Of a DNA stretch of 55,881 nucleotides, positions 1 through 7,929 are shown one piece after another. The DNA comes from Neomegalonema sp. (lineage in GTDB: Bacteria; Pseudomonadota; Alphaproteobacteria; Rhodobacterales; Rhodobacteraceae): contig JALEGB010000117.1 of NCBI GenBank assembly GCA_022760355.1, positions 1 through 55,881 on the forward strand, in the 5' to 3' direction. Each line of letters begins with the position of its first letter. The first letter of the stretch is position 1. Under the pieces are notes generated by a model. That model saw nothing but the letters and a program-made list of their open reading frames with translations, did no database searches and was not told the origin of the DNA. A program made the position numbers and the translations under genes.

Positions 1-120
1 GGCTTGACGGTGAGCCACACCGCCTGCGCCTCGATATTCTAGCCGACAAGCCCCTAAACCGGGCTGACGGCGTCTGATGAAGGGGTTTCGACCCTAGGCC
101 GTTGCGACATCTACGGGCCG

Positions 121-208
121 ACGATCTTTCGTCCGTAAGGTTTGACTCGATAACAGACATGTATGACAACATAGGAGGAAATATATAACAAGTGTGCGGG
201 AGGAGTAG
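121..208 (+). promoter_or_regulatory. Leader of the first dehydrogenase gene, with double Shine-Dalgarno and possible GntR-type site
   Basis: This leader carries a TTGACT hexamer at 142-147 and a TGT-N3-ACA core (TGTATGACA) at 160-168 inside a larger ATGT..ACAT inverted repeat. Two strong Shine-Dalgarno-like stretches follow, AGGAGG at 173-178 and GGGAGGAG at 198-205. Only the second is correctly spaced for the ATG at 209. TGT-N3-ACA cores are common in operators of GntR/FCD regulators that control sugar-acid genes, so this may be an operator, but that is inference. The 120 bases before it show no convincing gene. Confidence 0.35.
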
Positions 209-1099
209 ATGTCAAAACCCCATATCGGCTTTATCGGCCTGGGCCTGATGGGCGCTGCGATGGTGACGCGCATGCAGTCCCTTGACTATCCGATCACCGT
301 CATCGCCAACCGCAGCCGCAAAAATGTGGACGCAGCCGTCGCCCGCGGCGCGGTCGAGGCGGCAACCTCACGCGAACTCGCCGCCGCCAGCGACATCGTG
401 ATGCTGTGCGTCGACACCTCCGCCTCCGTCGAAGCCCGTATGCTTGGCCCCGACGGCGTCCTCGCCGGATTGAAACCAGGTGCGATGGTGATTGACTTCG
501 GCACCTCCCTCCCCGGCTCGACCAAACGCCTCGCCGGCGAAGCTGAAGCAAAAGGCGCCCGCTACATGGACGCGCCGCTCGGGCGCACCCCAGCGCATGC
601 GATCGATGGGAAGCTGAACATCATGGCCGCGGGGGATCGCGCCGACTTTGAACGCGCAGAGCCCGTCTTCAATGATCTGGGCGAGAACGTATTTCATGTC
701 GGACCGCTCGGCGCAGGCCACACGCTGAAGCTGATCAACAACTTCTTCGCCATGACGACCGCCTGCGCCATGTCCGAAGCGTTTGCGATGGCGGATCAAG
801 CCGGTTTGCCGCGCCAGAAGCTCTATGACGTGATGTCGGCCGGCCCGCTCAAGTCTGGTATGATGGACTTCGTTAAAGCAAACGCGATTGACCGCGACCC
901 GATGCAGCTGGCTTTTTCAATCGCCAATGCGCGCAAGGATGTCGGCTATTACGCCGCGATGGCCGATGAGCTGGACGTCCCCAGCTTGATGTCGCCCGCG
1001 GCGAAACAGGCGCTTAGTCTCGCCAAGGCGCGGGGCTGGGGAGACCGGATGGCGCCGGAGATGGTGGATTTCATGGCCGAGCTCTTCGCGAAAGAGTAG
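209..1099 (+). CDS. NAD(P)-dependent beta-hydroxyacid dehydrogenase (3-hydroxyisobutyrate dehydrogenase / tartronate semialdehyde reductase family)
   Basis: This is a 296-residue soluble enzyme of the beta-hydroxyacid dehydrogenase family, which oxidises 3-hydroxy acids or reduces semialdehydes with NAD(P). The Rossmann motif GLGLMG is at residues 10-15. The family's Lys/Asn active-site pair is present as K174 and N178 in the stretch GAGHTLKLINN, and a second conserved lysine is K243. The substrate loop reads DAPLGRTP (121-128) where many members have DAPVSGG, so the substrate may not be hydroxyisobutyrate or tartronate semialdehyde. The start is fixed by GGGAGGAG just upstream. The gene stands alone and converges on the next gene, with a palindromic repeat between them. 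The family is certain; the substrate is not. Confidence 0.9.
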   Translation: MSKPHIGFIGLGLMGAAMVTRMQSLDYPITVIANRSRKNVDAAVARGAVEAATSRELAAASDIVMLCVDTSASVEARMLGPDGVLAGLKPGAMVIDFGTSLPGSTKRLAGEAEAKGARYMDAPLGRTPAHAIDGKLNIMAAGDRADFERAEPVFNDLGENVFHVGPLGAGHTLKLINNFFAMTTACAMSEAFAMADQAGLPRQKLYDVMSAGPLKSGMMDFVKANAIDRDPMQLAFSIANARKDVGYYAAMADELDVPSLMSPAAKQALSLAKARGWGDRMAPEMVDFMAELFAKE

Positions 1100-1106
1100 A
1101 AGCGCT

Positions 1107-1121
1107 GCGCCCCTAGGGTGC
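1107..1121 (+). repeat. Small GC hairpin preceding repeat copy A
   Basis: This is a short inverted repeat, GCGCCC-CTA-GGGTGC with one G-T wobble, just after the dehydrogenase stop codon. It is followed by GAACTC. A similar arrangement, GCGCC..GGCGC followed by GAACTC, lies near 26356-26376 in front of repeat copy D, so it may belong to an extended version of the dispersed element. It could also serve as part of a terminator. Confidence 0.45.
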
Positions 1122-1127
1122 GAACTC

Positions 1128-1233
1128 CTAAAGCTTGTCGATGTTTCATGGAACCATCAACAAGCTCTAACTCTCTGCTTGGGCGCGATTTGCGAGCCGT
1201 TAGATGGGTCCATCTAACTTCAAATCGCTCTAA
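1128..1233 (+). repeat. Dispersed palindromic element, copy A (full length)
   Basis: This 106-bp element begins CTAAAGC and ends GCTCTAA, giving imperfect terminal inverted repeats. It holds two hairpins. The first has 12-base arms at 1132-1143 and 1155-1166 with one mismatch. The second has nested arms GCGATTTG (1185-1192) with CAAATCGC (1221-1228), and GTTAGATGG with CCATCTAAC inside. The hairpins are 18 bp apart, as in copy C. It lies between the convergent dehydrogenase and GlcG-like genes. Terminal inverted repeats and no coding capacity suggest a REP- or MITE-like element, and a terminator role is possible. Confidence 0.8.
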
Positions 1234-1293
1234 GCGGCGCTCCACAGTATGTCGAAGCGGGCGCACAAACGGCGCCCGCTTTGCGGCCCCGGC

Positions 1294-1713
1294 CTAACCG
1301 AGCAGATCCGCGCCGACCGCCGTCAAAGCCGCTTGCGCAACGGCGATGTCTTGCTCGCCCGTTCCCGAACCGACGCCAATGCCGCCAATCAATTTTCCAT
1401 CCTTTTTGATCGGCAGGCCGCCCGGCAAATTTGTCACCTCGCCGCCGGTGGCGCGCGCCAGCAGCGGCGCTTTTTCTTCGGGAATGTTCGCGGTCGGCCC
1501 TGCGTTCGAGGCCGCGGTCCGCGCCTTCGCCAAAGCGCTCTTGCGGCTCAAAAACTTCGCGCCCGTCATACGAATCTCGCCGATCAGCTCGCCGCTGGCG
1601 TCGACAATCGCAATACATTGCGGCTGTCCGGTCTCATCCGCCTTGGCGATCGCCGCCGCCAGCATCTTCATGGCGCCCGCATGCGTCAGCCGTTCGGTTG
1701 CTTCAAAATCCAT
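1294..1713 (-). CDS. GlcG/HbpS-like protein (DUF336, heme-binding family)
   Basis: This 139-residue protein belongs to the GlcG/HbpS (DUF336) family, which includes heme- and cobalamin-associated proteins and PduO C-terminal domains. Family hallmarks are the ALAKARTAA segment near residues 60-68, the PGGLPI loop at 97-102, and the glycine-rich IGGIGVGSGTGEQD segment followed by a closing helix. There is no signal peptide, so it is probably cytoplasmic. Copy A of the palindromic element lies 3' of it and a shortened copy (B) lies just upstream of its start. Family members often sit in catabolic operons, but this one appears monocistronic. Whether it binds heme cannot be told from sequence. Confidence 0.85.
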   Translation of the reverse strand: MDFEATERLTHAGAMKMLAAAIAKADETGQPQCIAIVDASGELIGEIRMTGAKFLSRKSALAKARTAASNAGPTANIPEEKAPLLARATGGEVTNLPGGLPIKKDGKLIGGIGVGSGTGEQDIAVAQAALTAVGADLLG

Positions 1714-1737
1714 CGTCTCTCTCCATCCTTTCGCCGC

Positions 1738-1804
1738 TTAGAGCTTGTTTGATCGCGACTTTCGAGCCGTTAGATGGGGCCATCCAACTTCAAGTCGCCC
1801 CTAG
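1738..1804 (+). repeat. Dispersed palindromic element, copy B (internally deleted)
   Basis: This copy begins TTAGAGCTTGTT and ends CCCCTAG. It retains the second hairpin (GCGACTTT 1755-1762 with CAAGTCGC 1791-1798; GTTAGATGG with CCATCCAAC inside). About 40 bp covering most of the first hairpin and the spacer are missing. Its right edge contains the TAG stop codon (1801-1803, minus strand) of the neighbouring 842-residue protein. Confidence 0.75.
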
Positions 1805-4329
1805 GCGGCGTGTTCGGCTTCCTTGTCGCCGCGCAGCCTTGAAATAAGAGCGCTGATGCTGCTCGAACGACGCTCGAACAGGATTTCCTCAAGTGTGAAA
1901 ATATCTTCGAGATCAGCTTCCGACAACGCGGCCGCACTTTCCACCATTGCCAGATGCTCAGCGCACGCAACTATGTGGCGCGCGCCATCGGCCGTCGCCG
2001 CGCCAACTTGCAACAACAACATATGCGCGAACGCGTTCTCCGCCGCCAACAGCGCCATCTTCTTCTGCGACTTAGTGCGACTGAGGATATTCAGCCCGAT
2101 CCGGCTCAGCTCCGCCGCCTCACGAGCGCTTTCCACGGTCGCTTCATCATCCGCACGGGCAAGGCACAGATTGATATAGGCGGCGTTGTGAAGCCCGATC
2201 GCCCCCTCATCCAGGTCGCCAAGACCAAGCTTCATCTCAACGCCGCGCATTACCGCCGACTGCGCCTGGCGCAGCCCTGTCGTCACCTTACGGCGCGACT
2301 CGGCGTCGTCCTCCATCACCGAGGCCATCGCCAACGCGCCGCGCCGCGCCGCTACGCCCGCATTAATGAATGAGCCGCCAACCCAGCGGAGCTGCACGCC
2401 AGGCAGGTCCGCTGCGCGGGCATGCAACGCGGCGGCGCCGTTATAATCGCCGCTCCATTCGACGGTGAGGCCGAGATAACACCAGAAACGCCAACGATCC
2501 ATCGGGGTAAGATACGCTGACCGCGGGTGCTCAATAAAAGGACGCACAGCGCTTAAAAGTTCCTTCGCAGCTTGCGCGCCGCGCCCAGGACCAGTGAGAG
2601 CGCCGCTGAACAGGATCCAGGACCAGAGCAGATAGTATCGCACGGCGAAGAGGCGGGTTTTGTCATCCAGCTCCATCGCCTGATCCGGCCCCATCTCGAT
2701 GACCCTGCCCGCCTCCTCTCGAAACCGGCTCAGCAAACGCTGCAATCCCTCCTCAAAACGGCCATGGCGCTCCAGCAGCCGCGCGGCCTCAAGATGTTGA
2801 TCCAACGGATCAACGCTTTCCAACCATTCGCACAGACCAAAAGCCGCATTGAACTGCCCAGCCGCCTGCAAAAGGCCGCCGAGTTCGCGAAGCCGGTCGA
2901 GCGAAACACCGCTCAGCATCTGCCGCACGCCAGCCTGCGCCGCTTCCAGGCCCTTGCCGCGGTCGATTGCGGCCCAAGGGGCGATCGCATCGCCCAGAAC
3001 CGCGACCGCCACGTAATCTTCTTCGCGCCAGGCACATTCGATCAACCGTTCGACCAGCTGCCGATAAGTCGACGCAAACATCTCCGTCGGCCCCAACCGA
3101 ACCAGCGCCGCCAATGCAGCGCTCGCATCCGGCAGATCCTGTGCGAATACAGCGGCTTTACCCGCCACCAACGGCCGCAGCCGCTCCCACGCCTCCGGCG
3201 CATCCTCAAGCCGCCACTTGATCCGCGGCGAAATCGTCGCCGCGTCGGGCGAGGATGTTGGGCGCAGCAGCCGATAGTCTTTGGTCGCGCGCTCATACAG
3301 ATCGCGCAGCCCCTCGACCTCAGGCGCCGCGAAATCACCCTCCGCTGCGAAGGCGCGCTGCGCCGCAATCGCGGCGAAATGCAACGACACCAACCCGTCG
3401 GCATAGGCGGGACTTGTCGATAGCGCCTCAGCCCAGGGCTCGACAGCTGTTTTGGTGGAGGAGAGAAACAACACCCCGGCAAGCGAGGCGGCAGCTTCGC
3501 CATTCAGCCGCCGAACGCCGCTCACAACCTGCTGAAGCGAAAGCTCCTGCGCATCGTCGCCGCCAGCTTTCGGCGCCGCCGCCGCGCCAACAGCCCACGC
3601 TTCGCGCCAATCCCCGCTGTCGCCCTTCGCCTCCTCCGCGTCGCTCTCCCATTCGACGCCGGCCGACGTGGCGAACTGGGACCAGTCAGCGAGCTCATCA
3701 TGATGCAAATAGACCGCGAACTCGCCGGTGCGCAGGCTGCTGCGCATGCCGAACAGCAACTGGAAGAAGCGCGCGCAATGCGCCTGATCGAAGCCGTAGG
3801 GGTTCCAGACATGGATCTCCGACACGGAACCATTGCTCAACGACGCCGACAGGCGCCGCGCGGCGCGGCGCAAATCACGGTCGCCATCATCGGAAAGTCG
3901 GCGCAAAATGCGACGCCCGATCCCATTGCCATTGCTGGCCGCCAGGCTGGGGAGAAAACTGAATACGAACGCGCCCACAACCGGAACGGCGAAGAAAACC
4001 GCCAACTCAATCGGATTGCTTGGCAAAGACTGGCTGGAGATTGCAGCCCCGAGCAAATTGCCAAAATGGCTGACCATGCCAACAAACAGCACTGCAACCG
4101 CACCGAACGCCAACGCGCCGACCACGCCGAGGATGAAGATCGCAATCGCGCCTAAGGAGAACGCCCCCAGGGCCCTATTCCCGTCCCGCCTGAGATCAGC
4201 GGGCTTCAGACCCTTCTGCACGATCACATGCAAAACGCCGTCCTTGTAGACGACGCTGCGTTCCTGGTTCAGGCTTGGATCCGAGATGAAGCGCCGAAAC
4301 CTATTCAGCCGAACTCGGATCTTCGCCAT
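1801..4329 (-). CDS. Unrecognised large membrane-anchored alpha-helical protein
   Basis: I do not recognise this protein of about 842 residues. A basic N-terminal stretch is followed by hydrophobic segments near residues 55-90 and 107-129, each long enough to span the membrane. The remaining roughly 700 residues are rich in alanine, leucine and arginine in a helical pattern resembling TPR/Sel1-type solenoids, but no clear repeat motif can be assigned by eye. The reading frame also offers a GTG at 4335 that overlaps the upstream stop codon by four bases. The ATG at 4329 is preferred because GAGG lies about eight bases upstream of it. Tight coupling to the gamma-glutamylcyclotransferase-like gene and to gshB suggests an operon. 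Function is unknown. Confidence 0.75.
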   Translation of the reverse strand: MAKIRVRLNRFRRFISDPSLNQERSVVYKDGVLHVIVQKGLKPADLRRDGNRALGAFSLGAIAIFILGVVGALAFGAVAVLFVGMVSHFGNLLGAAISSQSLPSNPIELAVFFAVPVVGAFVFSFLPSLAASNGNGIGRRILRRLSDDGDRDLRRAARRLSASLSNGSVSEIHVWNPYGFDQAHCARFFQLLFGMRSSLRTGEFAVYLHHDELADWSQFATSAGVEWESDAEEAKGDSGDWREAWAVGAAAAPKAGGDDAQELSLQQVVSGVRRLNGEAAASLAGVLFLSSTKTAVEPWAEALSTSPAYADGLVSLHFAAIAAQRAFAAEGDFAAPEVEGLRDLYERATKDYRLLRPTSSPDAATISPRIKWRLEDAPEAWERLRPLVAGKAAVFAQDLPDASAALAALVRLGPTEMFASTYRQLVERLIECAWREEDYVAVAVLGDAIAPWAAIDRGKGLEAAQAGVRQMLSGVSLDRLRELGGLLQAAGQFNAAFGLCEWLESVDPLDQHLEAARLLERHGRFEEGLQRLLSRFREEAGRVIEMGPDQAMELDDKTRLFAVRYYLLWSWILFSGALTGPGRGAQAAKELLSAVRPFIEHPRSAYLTPMDRWRFWCYLGLTVEWSGDYNGAAALHARAADLPGVQLRWVGGSFINAGVAARRGALAMASVMEDDAESRRKVTTGLRQAQSAVMRGVEMKLGLGDLDEGAIGLHNAAYINLCLARADDEATVESAREAAELSRIGLNILSRTKSQKKMALLAAENAFAHMLLLQVGAATADGARHIVACAEHLAMVESAAALSEADLEDIFTLEEILFERRSSSISALISRLRGDKEAEHAA

Positions 4330-4331
4330 CG

Positions 4332-4880
4332 TCACACCCTCTTTTGCTGCTCCGGATCTGCGAAGGTGTAGCCGCCCTCGAAACCAGGAAGCGTCGACCT
4401 TTCGGTCGTCTCGATGAACTCTTCCAAAAACGCCTCGCTCACCGCTTCACAGGCGGCGTGCACGCGAGCTTCGTAGCGGAGAGGGATGTAGGAATCCAAG
4501 CCCGCCTGTTCATTCCGGAAGCTCTCTGAAGCGAGATATGTGACGACTTTGCTGCCGGCGGGCGCGCCAACGATTCGATCGGTCAGATCGACCTCATCAT
4601 ACTGCGCCTCCCGCAATCGCAGCTCCGCCATTTCCGCGTCAGTCGCCTCGAAAAGCAGGCCATTTACGTACCGCCCCGGCGCGGGATCGAGATCCAGAAA
4701 CACGCCGGCGACTGTTCGTTCCAGCGCCTCCGACGCAATCGGAGCGCGCGCCCGCCAGAGCCGGCGATACCCCTTCAACAAGGCGGGTTTCAGCTCATCG
4801 ACGGCGACCTCTCGGCCAACGCCGCGGGCGAGCGACTCCAGGATCATCAATGAACCATAGGCGAATAGCGTGGTTGGCAT
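4332..4880 (-). CDS. Gamma-glutamylcyclotransferase-like (AIG2/GGCT fold) protein
   Basis: This is a 182-residue protein of the gamma-glutamylcyclotransferase-like superfamily, whose characterised members cleave gamma-glutamyl amides to 5-oxoproline and a free amine. The diagnostic N-terminal nucleotide/substrate loop AYGSLM lies at residues 7-12. A conserved acidic residue of the LxxxEAxYxxVxL segment (E91, Y94) is in the position expected for the catalytic glutamate. AAGGAG lies upstream of the ATG. The gene follows gshB by 61 bp on the same strand and overlaps or abuts the next gene, so it may act on glutathione-derived or other gamma-glutamyl compounds. Domain assignment is firm; the substrate is inferred only from context. 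Confidence 0.8.
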   Translation of the reverse strand: MPTTLFAYGSLMILESLARGVGREVAVDELKPALLKGYRRLWRARAPIASEALERTVAGVFLDLDPAPGRYVNGLLFEATDAEMAELRLREAQYDEVDLTDRIVGAPAGSKVVTYLASESFRNEQAGLDSYIPLRYEARVHAACEAVSEAFLEEFIETTERSTLPGFEGGYTFADPEQQKRV

Positions 4881-4894
4881 AGGGGTGCTCCTTC

Positions 4895-4930
4895 AAACCG
4901 CAAAACGGGACCAGCAAACCGCAAAAGGGG
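4895..4930. repeat. Two-copy 21-bp tandem repeat
   Basis: Between gshB and the cyclotransferase-like gene, AAACCGCAAAACGGG (4895-4909) is repeated as AAACCGCAAAAGGGG (4916-4930), with a period of 21 bp. It is in the untranslated spacer of the putative operon. No function can be assigned. Confidence 0.6.
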
Positions 4931-4941
4931 CTGGCCGCTTC

Positions 4942-5880
4942 TTAGCTGTTGGCGCGCTTCTCAATATAGTCGACGAGCGCCTTCTCATGGCCGTCGCCAT
5001 AGATCTTATTGATCTCCGGAATGCCGGACGGGCTGGTGACGTTAATCTCGGTCAGCGTGTCGCCGATAATATCGATGCAGGTGATCGGCAGATCATATTC
5101 GGACAGAAGCCCCGCAACCCCCTCAACAATCTCTTCATCCCGGGGGGTCATCTCGAACTTCGCAGGCTGAGCCCCGAGGTGGATATTAGCACGCCATTCG
5201 CCTTTCGCCGGCACCCGGTTCATGCGGCCAATTGGTTTGCCCTCCAGGAGGTAGATCCGCTTGTCGCCCTCCGCCACTGCAGGCGCAAAATGCTGGATCA
5301 TCACGTATTTTGCGAAGCCGTCCGTCCCTTTTTCAAGCAGCCCGCGAAGGTCCGGCTCGTCTTTCTTCAGCCGCAGAACGCCATGGCCGCTGAACTCGTT
5401 GAGCGGCTTCAGCACGCAGCCTTCCGGCGAATCGGCGATGAAACGCAGCATCTCGTCCGGATCAATCGCAACGATCGAAGGCGGGCAGAGATGCGGCAGG
5501 CGCAGCACCGAGATTTTCTCGCTGAACGAGCGGACATCGGTCGGGTTGTTCAATACTGGAACAGTGCAAAAATCGAGCATCTGCGTAATCGACACATAGC
5601 GCTCGTCCACCGGCGGGTCCTGCCGCATCAGCACCACGTCGAACGCATTTGCGCTCATCCGCTCCGGGTTTGACACAGTGTCTTTCGGCAGGCGACCGTC
5701 TGCGGAATAATCCATCCCCCACCATTCAGCTTCCGGCCCGCTTGCGCCCAGCGTCAGCTTCTGCGGCCACGCATAAAATACGTCATGGCCGCGCCGGTTG
5801 GCCTCCGCCGCGATCAGCAGCGAGGTGTCCATTTCAATGGTCAGGGTGGATGGTTCGTCGCCGAGAATCGCGAGCCGCAT
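4942..5880 (-). CDS. gshB: Glutathione synthetase
   Basis: This ATP-grasp enzyme joins gamma-glutamylcysteine and glycine to make glutathione in the cytoplasm. At 312 residues it matches the bacterial GshB length (about 316). Family blocks appear in order: MRQDPP at 85-90, the NxPxxxRxxxEK segment at 112-122, KPL at 158-160, GDKRIYLL at 205-212, R230/N232, and the signature TEINVTSPSGIPEI at 277-290. The glycine-rich ATP loop reads NEFSGHGV (161-168) rather than the usual DGxGGxGV, a small oddity. GAGG lies before the ATG. The downstream neighbours on the same strand are the cyclotransferase-like gene and a large membrane protein. Confidence 0.95.
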   Translation of the reverse strand: MRLAILGDEPSTLTIEMDTSLLIAAEANRRGHDVFYAWPQKLTLGASGPEAEWWGMDYSADGRLPKDTVSNPERMSANAFDVVLMRQDPPVDERYVSITQMLDFCTVPVLNNPTDVRSFSEKISVLRLPHLCPPSIVAIDPDEMLRFIADSPEGCVLKPLNEFSGHGVLRLKKDEPDLRGLLEKGTDGFAKYVMIQHFAPAVAEGDKRIYLLEGKPIGRMNRVPAKGEWRANIHLGAQPAKFEMTPRDEEIVEGVAGLLSEYDLPITCIDIIGDTLTEINVTSPSGIPEINKIYGDGHEKALVDYIEKRANS

Positions 5881-5961
5881 AAGACCTCACACGGGATTTG
5901 CGCGCAGAGATGCGCGATGAGAGGTTAGAGTTATAGAGTACGGCTCGCGATGCAATGTGGG

Positions 5962-6255
5962 TTAGCTCGGCGCCTGACAGGCCAGAATGGTCATATCGGC
6001 GGCCGCATCCCGCAGGGGCGCCAAAGCTTGATATTCAGGCGACGCGAACCAGCTCTTCAGCGACGCAAGGTCAGGGAATGAGACGACCGCGATTGCGTTC
6101 GCATCAGGAGCTGCGCCCAACAATGCGCCGTCAAGCACGCCGCGCGCGACTGGCGCGCCGCCAAAAGGCTTAAAGCTTTCAGCAGCTTTCGCGCCGTACT
6201 CACCAAATTTTTCTTTGTCTTTGACCTTCACGGTCGCGATGAAGAATGCAGTCAT
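5962..6255 (-). CDS. DUF1330 family protein
   Basis: This 97-residue protein has the ferredoxin-like alpha/beta dimeric-barrel pattern of DUF1330. It begins MTAFFIATVKVKDKEKFGEY and contains the family's FPDLASLKSWFASPEY segment followed by a conserved arginine helix. The start was moved to the ATG at 6255 because GAGGAG lies directly upstream and the extra N-terminal residues of the longer frame are arginine-rich and not family-like. It is divergent from a TetR regulator with a palindrome between them, so it is probably that regulator's target. The enzymatic role of the family is not established. Confidence 0.85.
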   Translation of the reverse strand: MTAFFIATVKVKDKEKFGEYGAKAAESFKPFGGAPVARGVLDGALLGAAPDANAIAVVSFPDLASLKSWFASPEYQALAPLRDAAADMTILACQAPS

Positions 6256-6340
6256 TGATCGTCTCCTCATGCGCCGCATGATGCGGCGCGTATCCGCGGC
6301 CGATCCGTCGCCGGCCCTGGAGACTCAGCTACGCCATTTT

Positions 6341-6354
6341 GTACATATATGAAC
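6341..6354. promoter_or_regulatory. Candidate TetR operator palindrome
   Basis: GTACATATATGAAC is a perfect palindrome apart from positions 3 and 12 (GTnCATATATGnAC). It lies 18 bp before the TetR-family start codon and about 85 bp upstream of the divergent DUF1330 gene, in a local AT-rich patch. TetR-family proteins commonly bind such palindromes in the region between themselves and a divergent target. Binding is inferred. Confidence 0.5.
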
Positions 6355-6372
6355 ATAACAAGGTTGTGACCT

Positions 6373-6981
6373 ATGGCCCGCCCCAGCTCCTTCGATAAAA
6401 ACGACGCGATCGAGACCGCGATGAACGAAATCTGGCGGCTTGGCTATGATGCGACGTCCGTCAAAGCGATGTCGGAGCGCTTGGGGATCACCCGTTCCAG
6501 CTACTACAACGCATTTGGCGCACGGGAGACGCTCTATCGCGCGGCGATTGAGAAATATTGTGCGCAATCGCCCGATCGCGCGCTGTCGGAACCCATTGAC
6601 GACCGCACGGTTCAGCAACTCATTTCAACCATCTTCCGCGGCGCGTGCCGTGTCCGGGCGGCAGATCCGGAAAATCGCGGGTGCATGTTAGTGAAGGGGC
6701 TGGCTGAACTTGTGTCCGTGCATGAAGAGCTCGGCCCGTTCATAGAGCAACTGTTCCTGGGCAGCATCGAACGGCTTGAGGCGCTCATGCAAGAGGCGGT
6801 GGCCAAAGGCGAGCTCCCGCCAGAAACCAACCCGCGCACCCTGGCGTTGGCGACCCAAAGCGCGCTGATGGGGCTCAATTTGCTGTGTAAACTGGTCCGA
6901 ACTGAAACAGAATTGTGGGCTGTGGCCCAGACAACGCTGCGGGGGCTCGGCCTCTACGCCGATCCGCCCGCCGGTTCATAA
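6373..6981 (+). CDS. TetR/AcrR family transcriptional regulator
   Basis: This is a 202-residue regulator with an N-terminal TetR helix-turn-helix at about residues 8-55. The recognition region ...SVKAMSERLGITRSSYYNAFGARETLY is typical of the family. The helical ligand-binding domain contains an RGCMLVKG segment seen in a TetR subgroup that controls redox and detoxification genes. It is divergently transcribed from the DUF1330 gene, with the palindrome just upstream of its start. It probably represses itself and that neighbour, with the ligand unknown. Its stop codon is only four bases from the end of the convergent phosphatase gene. Confidence 0.92.
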   Translation: MARPSSFDKNDAIETAMNEIWRLGYDATSVKAMSERLGITRSSYYNAFGARETLYRAAIEKYCAQSPDRALSEPIDDRTVQQLISTIFRGACRVRAADPENRGCMLVKGLAELVSVHEELGPFIEQLFLGSIERLEALMQEAVAKGELPPETNPRTLALATQSALMGLNLLCKLVRTETELWAVAQTTLRGLGLYADPPAGS

Positions 6982-6985
6982 TGCG

Positions 6986-7762
6986 TCAGACTTTCAGCTC
7001 AGCCTGATGGAACCGCCAGTTTCCGTCCCAGATTTCAACAGCCGTGAAGACGCCAGTCGCGAAGCCCCCCGTGTCGCAACCAATTCGATTTGCGAAAGCG
7101 CCATAGGCGTGCGGGGTGTGGCCATGCACTACGGTCACGCCGATGGTCCAGGGCGCCTCCGCATCCTCCGCCAGGCTCAGAAACGGATCCCGCACCCATA
7201 TCAGATCGTTTTCGATCTGATCATCCAGAGCGCGCGCGGGATCAACGCCAGCGTGAACACAGAACACATCGCCGCTGCGATAGCTGAGCTTCAGCTCAGA
7301 CAGGAATTCGCACAGCTCCCGTCCCAGCACATTCCGGAGCTTCTCCGCCGCGTTGCTGAGCGGATAGGACAGTCCAAAAGCGCGCAGAGTCTCCGGCCCG
7401 CCATTCGCAATCCACATCGCCCAATCGGTATAGCTCGCCTTGTATCCCGCCAGCTCCGCCCCGGCGACGAGGAAATAATCATGGTTTCCCATTAGGGCGG
7501 TCTCATGCACGTGCGGCATCCCGATCCCCTGGTTCACCAGTTTCAAAACCTCCATCGGATCGGGGCCGCGATCGATAAAGTCCCCCAAATAGACGACGTC
7601 CACCGCTTGTCCTGGGTAGGTTTCGGCAATATGTCGCGCAAGGTGAAGCTGCAGCGCTTCGAGGGCCGACGCATAGCCATGGATATCGCCGATTGCGAAA
7701 AGAGGACGCTCAGGATCGCGCCGAATGCGCATGGGCTTCGGTTCGGTCAGGGCGATACGCAT
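6986..7762 (-). CDS. Metallophosphoesterase (PPP-type serine/threonine phosphatase or diadenosine tetraphosphatase-like)
   Basis: This 258-residue calcineurin-like phosphoesterase carries the three PPP metal-binding motifs: GDIHG (25-29), GDFIDRG (60-66) and GNHD (92-95). It also has the C-terminal VHAG and VHGHT histidine motifs. It should hydrolyse phosphoester bonds using two metal ions in the cytoplasm. Bacterial relatives act on phosphoproteins or on Ap4A, and the sequence does not decide between these. The ATG at 7762 was chosen over a longer frame because GGAG lies 8 bases upstream and the metal-binding core starts soon after. It is divergent from a membrane protein gene. Confidence 0.88.
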   Translation of the reverse strand: MRIALTEPKPMRIRRDPERPLFAIGDIHGYASALEALQLHLARHIAETYPGQAVDVVYLGDFIDRGPDPMEVLKLVNQGIGMPHVHETALMGNHDYFLVAGAELAGYKASYTDWAMWIANGGPETLRAFGLSYPLSNAAEKLRNVLGRELCEFLSELKLSYRSGDVFCVHAGVDPARALDDQIENDLIWVRDPFLSLAEDAEAPWTIGVTVVHGHTPHAYGAFANRIGCDTGGFATGVFTAVEIWDGNWRFHQAELKV

Positions 7763-7929
7763 GAAATTAACTCCGATGTTCGAGAGTCGCGGCCAGCGTT
7801 TGACATTTTCGTCGCAATACGCTTGCGGCGGCATGCTTCGGCCCGAATCTTGAGTCACTCGGGCAATATGCGGCCTTAGGGGCCGAGATGGTTAATGTGG
7901 GCGCATTTGCGGCGCCGCAAGGAGGTCCG

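Noticed and set aside
3..77. Possible C-terminal end of an upstream plus-strand gene (frame open from base 3 to a TGA at 75-77).
   Set aside because: Only 24 codons, no recognisable motif and no strong codon bias; an open stretch this short is expected by chance.
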